Of a stretch of 64,000 bases of DNA, positions 11,942-20,530 are shown piece after piece (the first letter of the stretch is position 1; every line of letters begins with the position of its first letter). The notes below the pieces were generated by a model that worked only from the letters and a program-made list of their open reading frames with translations, searched no databases and was not told the DNA's origin. The stretch is taken from the NCBI GenBank assembly GCA_025359785.1, contig JANYET010000067.1, positions 1-64,000 on the forward strand, written 5' to 3'. The position numbers and the translations under genes were made by a program. This DNA is from Alphaproteobacteria bacterium. Lineage in GTDB: Bacteria > Pseudomonadota > Alphaproteobacteria > Caulobacterales > Caulobacteraceae.

Positions 11942-12420
11942 CCGCCGCCCGTGCCTTTTGGCGCCGCGCCCGTGGGGAAGATGGCGCGGGTGATGGTGTA
12001 GATGACCGTGCCCAGCTGGATGGTGGTGGCGCCGAGCAGCGCCATGATCACCTGACCATCGATGATCCGGTCAGCGGGCCGGATGTGTCCGGCCGCAAGC
12101 TGGCTGCAATCCTGCCAGAAGATGAAGCCCAGGCCGATCAGGACCCCCACGTTGGCGATCGCGAACAGCACCATCACCCGGTCGGCGAAATTCTTCCGGA
12201 TCGACAGGTCGCCGATCGCGATCGTATCGGCCGTGGAGCGGAATTCGCGGACTTCGTGATTGAGGCTGACCGGGCTCGGAACAGCGAGGCCGGGCCCGGC
12301 CGGACTTGACGCCAGGGTGTCGAGACTGACGGGCGCGACTGGGCGCGCGACCGGGGGCGCCGCGGATGGGCGCGCGGCCTTGGCCTTCGTGGATCGCCGC
12401 TTGGCGGGAGGCCGCGCCAT
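11935..12420 (-). CDS. Hypothetical protein with two predicted TM segments
   Basis: RVMVLFAIANVGVLIGLGFIFW and QVIMALLGATTIQLGTVIYTI; overlaps the gshA stop. Confidence 0.6.
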   Translation of the reverse strand: MARPPAKRRSTKAKAARPSAAPPVARPVAPVSLDTLASSPAGPGLAVPSPVSLNHEVREFRSTADTIAIGDLSIRKNFADRVMVLFAIANVGVLIGLGFIFWQDCSQLAAGHIRPADRIIDGQVIMALLGATTIQLGTVIYTITRAIFPTGAAPKGTGGGQ

Positions 12421-12424
12421 GGGC

Positions 12425-12640
12425 TCAGCCGGCGAGAGAAATCTTCAGCGGCACCCCGTCCTTGTTCACCAGGGTCACGGTCTGGTCCGCTGCGTCGGAA
12501 TTCCGCGCCGCGACCCGCGCCAAGGCGATCGCCTTGCGGATCACCGCGGTATTGCTGGTGACGCCAAAGACACCCTTCAGTTCGTCGATAGCCTCGGCTG
12601 TGCCGGGGTCAACCTGGAAGCTGGTCTGCACGTTAGGCAT
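12425..12640 (-). CDS. Small ribbon-helix-helix-like protein
   Basis: MPNVQTSFQVDPGTAEAIDELKGVFGVTSNTAVIRKAIALARVAARN; AGGAG 6-7 nt upstream of ATG at 12640. Confidence 0.65.
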   Translation of the reverse strand: MPNVQTSFQVDPGTAEAIDELKGVFGVTSNTAVIRKAIALARVAARNSDAADQTVTLVNKDGVPLKISLAG

Positions 12641-12665
12641 AGGAATACTCCTGAGGTCGAGCAGC

Positions 12666-12723
12666 ATATCGTATCAAAGAGACATGCAATTCAACTGATT
12701 TCACCATGATATATATACGATAT
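12666..12723. repeat. AT-rich inverted repeat ATATCGTAT...ATACGATAT
   Basis: Perfect 9-bp arms at 12666-12674 and 12715-12723. Confidence 0.7.
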
Positions 12724-12787
12724 TCCCACGCTTTCAATCCCGCGTTGGGTCGGATCGGATGGTCGGCAATCCATACGCGCGAGCAAT

Positions 12788-12815
12788 GCGCGTTTAGGTC
12801 GGCGCGTTTAGGTCG
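12788..12815. repeat. Perfect 14-bp tandem duplication GCGCGTTTAGGTCG x2
   Basis: Read directly at 12788-12801 and 12802-12815. Confidence 0.95.
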
Positions 12816-12873
12816 ACACGATACCTATTGCCAAGCTTCGAGCAGCCACTTTGCCGCGATAGGTATCGTGTCG
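12814..12873. repeat. 15-bp perfect inverted repeat CGACACGATACCTAT/ATAGGTATCGTGTCG, 30-nt spacer
   Basis: Arms 12814-12828 and 12859-12873; the stem could extend by one G-U and two further pairs. Confidence 0.95.
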
Positions 12874-12979
12874 CCTCAGTCTCGCAAATCGCCGCGCACA
12901 GCCGGAGCGGTTTCAGAACTCGCAGCAGGTTCGCACTCATACAGTGTAGCTTCGGACCTCGCGCGTCGGAGGAGGGTCC

Positions 12980-13516
12980 ATGACACTTTCAGACTTGGCA
13001 TCCATCGGCACTTTCGTCAGCGCCGTCGCCGTCGTTGTTTCGCTGGTCTATCTGGGAAGCCAGATCCGCCAGGCGCGCGTCCATCAGCAGGCCGCGATCC
13101 GCTCCGAGCGAGCGAGCCGTATGGCGGCGATGAACATTGCCGCGCAGGAGCCCTCTATCGCCGTCGCGATCGCGAAAGGCGTCACAGGCTCCGACGACAT
13201 CAGCGGCACGCAATACGCACAGTTTGCGCACTTCTGCCGAGCTTCGTTCTACAACGCCGAGGACACCTACTTTCAGCACAAACTCGGCCTCATCTCGGAA
13301 GAGGCGTTCGCCAGCTTCGTCGCCAGCGTGCAAGGCTGGGCGTCGCGCGCGCCGGGCATGCGCGCCGCCTGGAAGCAGTTTCGCGGACTGTTCGTCAGCG
13401 AGTTCGCCGAGTGGATGGATCGCACGCTCGCACAGGCGCAGGTCGCTCAGCCCATTGACCCCTTCGCCCAGTGGCGGACGCTGGTCGAGGCCGAGAACCG
13501 CGAACCATTGTCGTAG
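12980..13516 (+). CDS. Hypothetical membrane-anchored protein (N-terminal TM, cytosolic/periplasmic helical domain)
   Basis: MTLSDLASIGTFVSAVAVVVSLVYLGSQIRQARVHQQ...; GGAGGG 10 nt upstream. Confidence 0.75.
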   Translation: MTLSDLASIGTFVSAVAVVVSLVYLGSQIRQARVHQQAAIRSERASRMAAMNIAAQEPSIAVAIAKGVTGSDDISGTQYAQFAHFCRASFYNAEDTYFQHKLGLISEEAFASFVASVQGWASRAPGMRAAWKQFRGLFVSEFAEWMDRTLAQAQVAQPIDPFAQWRTLVEAENREPLS

Positions 13517-13593
13517 CCCGCGCGACGGGCCATCCGGCGCCCATGGCGTGTCACCCCATCCATGGTTAAGCTTCCTCGGCAAACGAGGGCGTC

Positions 13594-14322
13594 ATGGACA
13601 TCCACAAACCCAAGCCGTGGCGCGGGGCCCGCGAGTTCCTGAAGGAGATCGGCACCATCGTGATCGGGGTGCTGATCGCGCTCGGCGGCGAGCAGGCGGT
13701 CGAGTGGCTGCACCACGACGCCGAGCTGCGCGACACCCGCGAGGCCTTGATGAAGGAGATCGCCACGAACGTGCGGCGCGCCGACTTCTCAGCCCGCGAA
13801 GACCGTTGCGTGTTCGGCGCGCTGGATCGGTACGTCGAGCTGGCGCGGGCCGGTCGGCCGAAACCGCCGCTGCCCTGGGTCAACCCGCTCTACACGACCA
13901 CGATCTGGGACGCCTCCCAGAGCGGAGCCGTAACGCGCCTGCCGCTTGAGGAAAAATTCCGCCTCGCGACGTTTTACGACAGCGTACGGGCTCTGCAGGG
14001 GTTGGGCGCGACCCAAAGGGCCCAGATGACCCATGGCGCCCGCTACCTTTCCGTTCCCGATTTGACGCTGGCGGAGGTCCGCGAGGTCGTTATGACCGCC
14101 AGCGAGCAGCAGACGATCTTGCGGGCGAAAATCGCCAACGAGAAGGCGCTGGTTCAGCAGGCGGCGGCATTGGGCGTCCATCCAACGCGCGTCAGCGCGT
14201 CGGCGGAGCAATCGGCCATCAGGGCCTGCGAACTCGCCGGGCTTCCGCCACCGCGCTTCGATCAACCGCTCTCGCCGCCGGCGCCGGACGCATTCACCGC
14301 CGATATCCGGAAGGCCGACTGA
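13594..14322 (+). CDS. MDIHKPK-family membrane-anchored hypothetical protein, copy 1
   Basis: MDIHKPKPWRGAREFLKEIGTIVIGVLIALGGEQAVEWLHHDAELRDTREALMKEI. Confidence 0.8.
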   Translation: MDIHKPKPWRGAREFLKEIGTIVIGVLIALGGEQAVEWLHHDAELRDTREALMKEIATNVRRADFSAREDRCVFGALDRYVELARAGRPKPPLPWVNPLYTTTIWDASQSGAVTRLPLEEKFRLATFYDSVRALQGLGATQRAQMTHGARYLSVPDLTLAEVREVVMTASEQQTILRAKIANEKALVQQAAALGVHPTRVSASAEQSAIRACELAGLPPPRFDQPLSPPAPDAFTADIRKAD

Positions 14323-14325
14323 GCC

Positions 14326-15060
14326 ATGGACATCCACAAGCCCAAGGCCGCACGCAGCTGGCGCGAATTTCTCATCGAGATCGGGACCATCGTCTGCGGC
14401 ATCCTGATCGCACTCGGCCTGGAACAGGTGGTGGAGTGGACGCACTGGCAGGAAAAGGCCCACGAGGCGCGGAGCTCGATCCACAAGGAGCTTACACGGG
14501 CCTATGTGCTTGCCGAGGAACGTATCGCCCAGCGGGATTGCGCCAACGCCTATCTCGATCAGCTTGCCGCCGACGTGGAGTCCTCTCCCGCGGTTTGGAG
14601 GCCGCGTAACACCGCCTGGTGCGGTATCGCCACTCTGTTCCACTATCGCTCTATCGGTGGGCGGCCGTGGCCGACGGAGGTCTGGCGATCCATCGAGGCG
14701 GAAGGCGTCGTGTCCCATTTCGGAGGGGACTACAAAGCCAAAGCGCCGTTCATCTTCAACTTTATCGACTCCATCCACGCCATGGGGGTCGAGGAAATGT
14801 ATCTGGCGCCCGAGCTCGATCCGTTACGCAGACCGCTGGTGCTGACGCCCGACGGTAAACTCAGGCTGCTTTCGACGATCGCCCGACTCCGGCGGCTGAA
14901 CATCAATCTGGCGCTCACCAGCCGACAACTGCAGGTCGAGATCGCGCGGCTCGATCCGCCAGGCGCGACGGAGCTGGAGGCGGACCGGGCCGCCATCCCG
15001 AATTTCCTCTCGCGGGCGGGGGTTATGCTGAATCCTCAGCCGACACCAGCCCCAAGGTGA
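14326..15060 (+). CDS. MDIHKPK-family membrane-anchored hypothetical protein, copy 2
   Basis: MDIHKPKAARSWREFLIEIGTIVCGILIALGLEQVVEWTHWQEKAHEARSSIHKEL; begins 3 nt after the copy 1 stop. Confidence 0.8.
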   Translation: MDIHKPKAARSWREFLIEIGTIVCGILIALGLEQVVEWTHWQEKAHEARSSIHKELTRAYVLAEERIAQRDCANAYLDQLAADVESSPAVWRPRNTAWCGIATLFHYRSIGGRPWPTEVWRSIEAEGVVSHFGGDYKAKAPFIFNFIDSIHAMGVEEMYLAPELDPLRRPLVLTPDGKLRLLSTIARLRRLNINLALTSRQLQVEIARLDPPGATELEADRAAIPNFLSRAGVMLNPQPTPAPR

Positions 15061-15065
15061 TGAGC

Positions 15066-15281
15066 ATGGACATCCACAAACCGAACGCGCGCTACGGCCG
15101 AGCGCGAGCACGCAGCAAGCTGTCGGTCGATACTCGAACGACGGGCTCGGTGATCCTAGCGCATAACGGCCTTCGGAGCTTTCATCCGCGAACCTACGAG
15201 TCCCAGAGCCCGCGCCCGCGATTTCGACGGCTCGGCCTTGACGCCGAACTCTCCATGTTCTATCTTTGTTCTAAATCATGA
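15066..15281 (+). pseudogene. Truncated/degraded third MDIHKPK-family copy
   Basis: ATGGACATCCACAAACCGAACGCG (MDIHKPNA) matches the starts of copies 1 and 2, but the following sequence has lost the REFL..IGTIV..LIALG motif and the frame ends at 15281. Confidence 0.55.
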
Positions 15282-15859
15282 CGTCCACTGACCCCCGCAG
15301 CCAACAGCTCTCCGACCTGGCCGATTGCGCCTATCGGCTGGGCCTGGCGTTCGGGGCGGCGGTGGAGGCGGCGCAGGGCACGGACCGGTGGCTGGGCTAT
15401 TTCAACGCCTTCGACCGCTGCTTCTTTGCCGTTCGGGTGGCCACGGCGCTGCAGCTCCGCCTCGGCCGCGCGGCCGCTGAGCCGCGCGAGGCGGCCTCGG
15501 ACCGGGAGGACCTCATCGAGCGGCCCGATCCGCCGGAAACGGACGGCCGCGACGGCGGATACGACGACCGCGACCGCGACCGCGAGACCGAACGCGCCAG
15601 CCTGCCGATCCTGCTGCGCACCCTCGAAGATGTCGCCGCCGACGCCGCGGCCCTGCCGGGCCCGGAGCCGGCGGAACTCCCCACCCTGCGCGAGCTCTTG
15701 TCCCACGCAAAAGCCGAACCAAGCCAAGCCCAGGGCCTGCGCGCCCAGCTGACCGGGTCCGGCGCAGCCGCCGCGCCTTCCGCGCCGACTCGCCCTGCGG
15801 CATCCAATGTCGGCCAGGTGCTGGCGGCCCGCCGCGCCACCGGCCCACCGCGCCGCTGA
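15278..15859 (+). CDS. Hypothetical protein
   Basis: MTSTDPRSQQLSDLADCAYRLGLAFGAAVEAAQGTDRWLGYFNAFDRCFFAVRVATALQLRL; helical N-terminus, low-complexity C-terminus. Confidence 0.6.
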   Translation: MTSTDPRSQQLSDLADCAYRLGLAFGAAVEAAQGTDRWLGYFNAFDRCFFAVRVATALQLRLGRAAAEPREAASDREDLIERPDPPETDGRDGGYDDRDRDRETERASLPILLRTLEDVAADAAALPGPEPAELPTLRELLSHAKAEPSQAQGLRAQLTGSGAAAAPSAPTRPAASNVGQVLAARRATGPPRR

Positions 15860-15879
15860 GCGGGAAGGCCCGCCCCGAT

Positions 15880-15902
15880 CCTCCTCCCCTTGTGGGAGGA
15901 GG
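15880..15902. terminator. Intergenic hairpin CCTCCTCCC-CTTGT-GGGAGGAGG
   Basis: Perfect 9-bp stem between convergent genes (15859 + and 15916 -). Confidence 0.55.
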
Positions 15903-15915
15903 GCGAGACCTGCTC

Positions 15916-16434
15916 CTACCCCTCCGGCGCGCTGACGTTGGCTGGCCAGTGTTCACGCTGTGACGCGCCAGAGCCCGAGTCGGTGTGCTGCACCACCTCG
16001 TCGACGGTGATCGAAAGGTCCGTGTCGGAGCCGGGGAGGTCTGGCGTCCCGCGCTGGTGGGCCGCCAACTCAGCCGTGTCCACCGCATAGACCTCGATCT
16101 TGTCAGGGTAGAAGGCCAGCCGGTTCTCGATCCCGGCCATGGCCGGGAATGGCTGTTCGTAGCTCCAGACCGCGTTCTCGGCGAACTGGCCGTCCATCAG
16201 CACGGTGAAGTAGCTGGCGTCGCCCTTGTAGGGGCAATGGGTCGAGCGCTCGGTGCGGCGCAGGTAGTCCATGGAGACATCGCCGCGCGGGAAATAGACC
16301 ACCCGCGGATAGCTGGCCTCTTGCAGGATCACCGCGTCGGCGCTGTCGGCGATCACATGGCCGGCGAACCTGGCGCGCCACCGCGTGGCGGCCGGCGCGA
16401 TGGAGATCGGATGGTCGGGGCCGGGCGTCTTCAT
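15916..16434 (-). CDS. DUF427 domain protein
   Basis: HVIADSADAVILQEASYPRVVYFPRGDVSMDYLRRTERSTHCPYKGDASYFTV...NAVWSYEQPFPAMAGIENRLAFYPDKIEVY. Confidence 0.9.
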   Translation of the reverse strand: MKTPGPDHPISIAPAATRWRARFAGHVIADSADAVILQEASYPRVVYFPRGDVSMDYLRRTERSTHCPYKGDASYFTVLMDGQFAENAVWSYEQPFPAMAGIENRLAFYPDKIEVYAVDTAELAAHQRGTPDLPGSDTDLSITVDEVVQHTDSGSGASQREHWPANVSAPEG

Positions 16435-16608
16435 CAGGCGGTCTCCTTCGCGGAGCGCAACGCCGGGCAAGGCGTAAGGCTCCCGCCGCCGAGATAGGGA
16501 CTGGGCTTGCTTGTGCTTAGGGGGACCGCGTGATTTTCTGCCTCGAAATCATCACAGCGCGTGCTCAGGGGGGCCGCGCTCTTCCCGTTCAGAGCAAGGT
16601 CGCTGCGC

Positions 16609-18384
16609 ATGGATATCGTTGTCGTCGCCGGCCTCGTTGTCGCCCTGGTGACGGCGGTCCCGGTTTTCCTGCAGCTGCGGCGCCACCCGCCAGGCCTGCG
16701 CATCCTGTTCTTCGCCGAGATGTGGGAGCGGTTTTCCTACTACGGCATGCGGGGCCTGCTGATCTTCTATCTGACCCAGCATTTCCTGTTCGACGACAAG
16801 ACCGCAGCGTCGAACTACGGCGCCTACACCTCGCTGGTCTACCTGTTGCCGGTGATCGGCGGGGTGCTGGCCGACCGGTTCCTGGGCGCACGCAAGGCGG
16901 TCGCCTTTGGAGCCCTGCTGCTGGTCGCCGGCCACTTCACCATGGCCTTCGAAGGGGCCCCCGCGACCCAGGTGCTGACCTACCAGGGCGCGGCCTACGA
17001 GTTCCAGGTCACCGGCCGCGCCGCCAGCCGTGACGTGAAGCTGCTGGTGGCGGGTCAGCCCTATGCCTACGGGCCTTCGGCGGACGGCGGGCTGGACATC
17101 AAGGGCCTGCCGGCCGCCGCCCCGCTGCCGGCGCACATGGCCAAGGGCGACTACCAGATCTCCATCAAGGCGCAGGACCCGTTCTTCAAGAACATCCTCT
17201 ACCTGGCGCTGGCGCTGATCATCGTCGGCGTCGGCTTCCTGAAGGCCAACATCTCGGCGATCGTCGGCCAGCTCTATCCCGCCAGCGATCCCAGGCGGGA
17301 CCCTGGATTCACGCTCTACTATTTCGGCATCAACCTGGGCTCGTTCCTGGCCGCGATCACCTGCGGCTGGTTGGGCCAGACCGTCGGCTGGTGGGCGGGC
17401 TTCGGCGCCGCCGGGGTCGGCATGGCGCTCGGCTGGCTGGTCTTCGTGCTGGGCAGGCCGCTGCTGGAGGGCAAGGGCGAGCCGCCGAACCCGGTGGCGC
17501 TCGCGCAACCCCGGTTCGGGCCGATCAGCACCGAATGGCTGATCTACCTCGGCGCTCTGGCCGGCGTGGCGGTCGTCTGGGCGGTGGTGCAGAGCCTGGC
17601 CATCGTCAGCTGGGTGCTGGGCGTCGGCGCGATCATCACCCTGGGCTACGTGTTCTGGTACATGGCCACCAAGGCCAGCAAGGTCGAGCGTGACCGGGTG
17701 ATCCTGGCGATCGTGCTGATCCTGGCCTCGGTGGTGTTCTGGGCGCTCTACGAGCAGGGCGGCTCCTCGCTCGGCCTGTTCGCCGAGCGCAACGTCAACC
17801 TGCACCTCTATGGCGACCAATATATGAAGCCGGCCCAGGCGCAGTCCTTCCAGTCGGGCTGGATCCTGATCCTGGCGCCGGTGATGGCGGCGATCTGGAC
17901 CTTCCTCGGCGCCCGGGGCCGCGACCCCAATCCGGTGTTCAAGTTCGGGCTGGGCCTGCTGCTGATCGGCGCCAGCTACTACGTGATCATCCTGGGCGGG
18001 ACCTTCGCCGGCGCCGACTTCAAGAGCCCGCTGATCTTCCTGGCCGGCGCCTATCTGATGCAGACCACGGGCGAGATGTGCGTCTCGCCGGTGGGTCTGT
18101 CGCAGATGACCAAGCTCGCCCCGCCGCTGCTGATCTCGACCCTGATGGCGACGTGGTTCCTGGGCACCGCCGGCGCGAACTTCGTGGCTGCCAAGATCGC
18201 CCAGCTGACCGCGTCGGACACCATCGGCGGCCAGGTGCTTGACGCCGGTAAGGCGCTGGCCACCTACAGCCACGTGTTCGGCATGATCGGCCTCTGGGGC
18301 CTGGGCGCGGGCGGCCTGATGCTGGTGCTCTCGCCCTGGCTCAAAAAGCTCGCCCATGGCGCCGGTGGCCTCGACGCGAAATAG
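16609..18384 (+). CDS. POT/PTR-family peptide:proton symporter
   Basis: LRILFFAEMWERFSYYGMRGLLIFYLTQHFLF; GFLKANISAIVGQLY; TTGEMCVSPVGLSQMTKLAP. Confidence 0.9.
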   Translation: MDIVVVAGLVVALVTAVPVFLQLRRHPPGLRILFFAEMWERFSYYGMRGLLIFYLTQHFLFDDKTAASNYGAYTSLVYLLPVIGGVLADRFLGARKAVAFGALLLVAGHFTMAFEGAPATQVLTYQGAAYEFQVTGRAASRDVKLLVAGQPYAYGPSADGGLDIKGLPAAAPLPAHMAKGDYQISIKAQDPFFKNILYLALALIIVGVGFLKANISAIVGQLYPASDPRRDPGFTLYYFGINLGSFLAAITCGWLGQTVGWWAGFGAAGVGMALGWLVFVLGRPLLEGKGEPPNPVALAQPRFGPISTEWLIYLGALAGVAVVWAVVQSLAIVSWVLGVGAIITLGYVFWYMATKASKVERDRVILAIVLILASVVFWALYEQGGSSLGLFAERNVNLHLYGDQYMKPAQAQSFQSGWILILAPVMAAIWTFLGARGRDPNPVFKFGLGLLLIGASYYVIILGGTFAGADFKSPLIFLAGAYLMQTTGEMCVSPVGLSQMTKLAPPLLISTLMATWFLGTAGANFVAAKIAQLTASDTIGGQVLDAGKALATYSHVFGMIGLWGLGAGGLMLVLSPWLKKLAHGAGGLDAK

Positions 18385-18396
18385 GCCTGCCCGCGG

Positions 18397-20436
18397 TCAG
18401 CCGAAGTCCTTGCGCAGCAGGAAGTAGACGCCGCGCGGAAACGGGAAGGCTCGGTCGGAGACGTCGGGCCGCGCCGATCCGCCACGGGGACCGGGAAACA
18501 CCTCGAAGGTGTCGCGCAGGCGGGTATTCGGCGCGGTGACCAGCGGCAGCTCCACGCGCAGCCTGAGGCCCGGCCGGGGCTTCCACTCGGCATAGGGCTT
18601 CACATAGGTGCGCAGCTTCAGCGTCTCGATCGAGTTGAAACGATAGGCCCGCTGGCTGAACCCACCGTAGAGGTCGACGCCCAGGTTCAGGTTCCTGGCA
18701 GGCAGGTCCTGGCTGAAATTGACGCTCCAGTCGCTCGGGTGGAGGAACGAGATGGGCCGCATCTGGCCGGTGGTCGGATCGCGCACCTCGCTCCAACGGC
18801 GGACGATCTCGCCCTTCAGCAGCGCGCCCTTCCAGCCGAGCGGGTCGAAGGGCAGGGTGTAGGACAGGATCAGCGACTCGCGCCGGCCGTCGCCGATGTT
18901 GGCCGGCCGGTCGAACACCGTGCCGTCGGCGGCGAACACCGGGCCGCGGTCGACCACGTCGGTGATCTGCAGGTGCTTGGCGGTCAGCACCACACTCGCG
19001 CCCTTCCAGAGCTGCTGCTCGACGGCGACCTCGCCGGCCCAGTCCTGCGCCGGGTTGAGATTCGGGTTGCCGGCGGTGACACCCAGGCTGCTCGTCAGGT
19101 TCGAAGAGGCCACGAAGTCGTTGAAGTCGAGCTGACCGACTTCGCGCTCGATCCGCGCGCGCAACTGCGTGGCCGGGACCGGCGTCCAGCTCACCGTCAG
19201 GCGCGGCTTGGCGAAGGCCAGGCTCTTGGCCAGCACGACATCGCCCGCCGAGGAAATATCGGAACTCTCGTAACGCAGCGCGGCGTCCACGGTCCATTGG
19301 GCGCCCGGCCGCCAGGTCGCCTTGAGAAAGAGCTCGCTGCGCTTTTCCTCGACCTGGACATTGGCGGCCGGCAGGCTTTGCGCCGTCCCGTCCACCGTGA
19401 AGCTCGTACGGCTGTCCAGCCGGTTGTCAGCGGCTTCCGCGCCGGCCTCCAGGGACAGGCGCTCGCCGAAGCGGCGTTTGATCACCCCGCGCAGGATCGC
19501 CTCGCTACTCTCCCGATGATTGGCGAAGTCGCTGGCCGAGCCCGCGATGTTCGACAGCGACTCGGTATCCCGCCTGCGGGTGGTGCGCAGCGCGACAGTT
19601 TCCAGGCTGGTGACGGCGTTAAGGTCGCGGGTGAAGCGGCCGCCCAGCTCGGTGTCGGTGTTTTTCTGCGAGAAGCCGAAGCGCTGCACCTCGAGGCTCG
19701 GCGACAGGATCGTGTCGGTCTCGGCGTTCTTGTACTTCTCCCGGTAGACCCGGCCGTTCAGCCGCAGGCGTCCGCCCGCCAGCGGCGTCTCGCCGGCCCC
19801 GGCGATCGAGCCGTTGAGGTCCTGCCCCTCGGAATCCAGCCGCGACAATTTCGGCGGCCGCCCGTCGGCGTACAGCACCGCGCCGCGCCCGCCCCGGGAC
19901 GCCCCGTCGTCGGGCCCCGCGCCGGTCCGCGCCGCCACTTCCCAGGTCCGGTCGCCCAGCGCGCCCGAGGCCTCGCCCCGCAGACCCGCGAATTCCCGGC
20001 CGTTGCTGAGGGTGTAGTTGGAGACCGCCAGCAGGGCCCGCGCGCCGCCACCCTTCCTGACGATGACGTTGGCGATCACCGTCTTGCCCTGCATGTCGAT
20101 CCCTGGCGCGCCGCCCCGGATGATGTCGATGCGCTCGACCTTGCCGGCCGGGATGCGCTGCAGGACCTGATCGATGGAATCGCTTTTCGACGAAGGCCGC
20201 TGGCCATCGATCAACGCATTGCCCGCTGCGCCTTCGAAGCCGCGCACATTGGAGCCGTTATCGAGGCTGAAGCCGGGGATGCGCCCCAGCATGTCCAGGG
20301 CGGTTCCGGGATTCTGCGCGGCGAAGAAGGCCGGCGGATAGCTGGTGACGGCGGCCTGGGCGGCGGGCGCGCTGGCCGGATCCGCGGGCGACACGACCGC
20401 GACGCTCGCCTGCGCAAGAACGTACAGCAAACTCAA
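18397..20436 (-). CDS. TonB-dependent receptor
   Basis: Plug-domain features: MLGRIPGFSLDNGSNVRGFEGAAGNALIDGQRPSSKSDSIDQVLQRIPAGKVERIDIIRGGAPGIDMQGKTVIANVIVRK; C-terminal beta-barrel end FLLRKDFG. Confidence 0.88.
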   Translation of the reverse strand: MSLLYVLAQASVAVVSPADPASAPAAQAAVTSYPPAFFAAQNPGTALDMLGRIPGFSLDNGSNVRGFEGAAGNALIDGQRPSSKSDSIDQVLQRIPAGKVERIDIIRGGAPGIDMQGKTVIANVIVRKGGGARALLAVSNYTLSNGREFAGLRGEASGALGDRTWEVAARTGAGPDDGASRGGRGAVLYADGRPPKLSRLDSEGQDLNGSIAGAGETPLAGGRLRLNGRVYREKYKNAETDTILSPSLEVQRFGFSQKNTDTELGGRFTRDLNAVTSLETVALRTTRRRDTESLSNIAGSASDFANHRESSEAILRGVIKRRFGERLSLEAGAEAADNRLDSRTSFTVDGTAQSLPAANVQVEEKRSELFLKATWRPGAQWTVDAALRYESSDISSAGDVVLAKSLAFAKPRLTVSWTPVPATQLRARIEREVGQLDFNDFVASSNLTSSLGVTAGNPNLNPAQDWAGEVAVEQQLWKGASVVLTAKHLQITDVVDRGPVFAADGTVFDRPANIGDGRRESLILSYTLPFDPLGWKGALLKGEIVRRWSEVRDPTTGQMRPISFLHPSDWSVNFSQDLPARNLNLGVDLYGGFSQRAYRFNSIETLKLRTYVKPYAEWKPRPGLRLRVELPLVTAPNTRLRDTFEVFPGPRGGSARPDVSDRAFPFPRGVYFLLRKDFG

Positions 20437-20530
20437 AACGCGTTTCCCTTTTGGCCGAGCCTATTGCCCGGCGCCTGTTGAGTGCGGGTTAAGGGCTCGC
20501 AAGGCCGAGGGGTGCGCGCCAGGGCCAAGC

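Noticed and set aside
12706-13458. 250-aa ORF covering the repeat region
   Set aside because: Runs through the inverted repeat and overlaps 12980-13516 out of frame; the latter has an RBS and a TM-type N-terminus.
16552-18357. 601-aa ORF antisense to the POT transporter
   Set aside because: Gln/His/Asp-rich mirror frame of a membrane protein gene; no domain.
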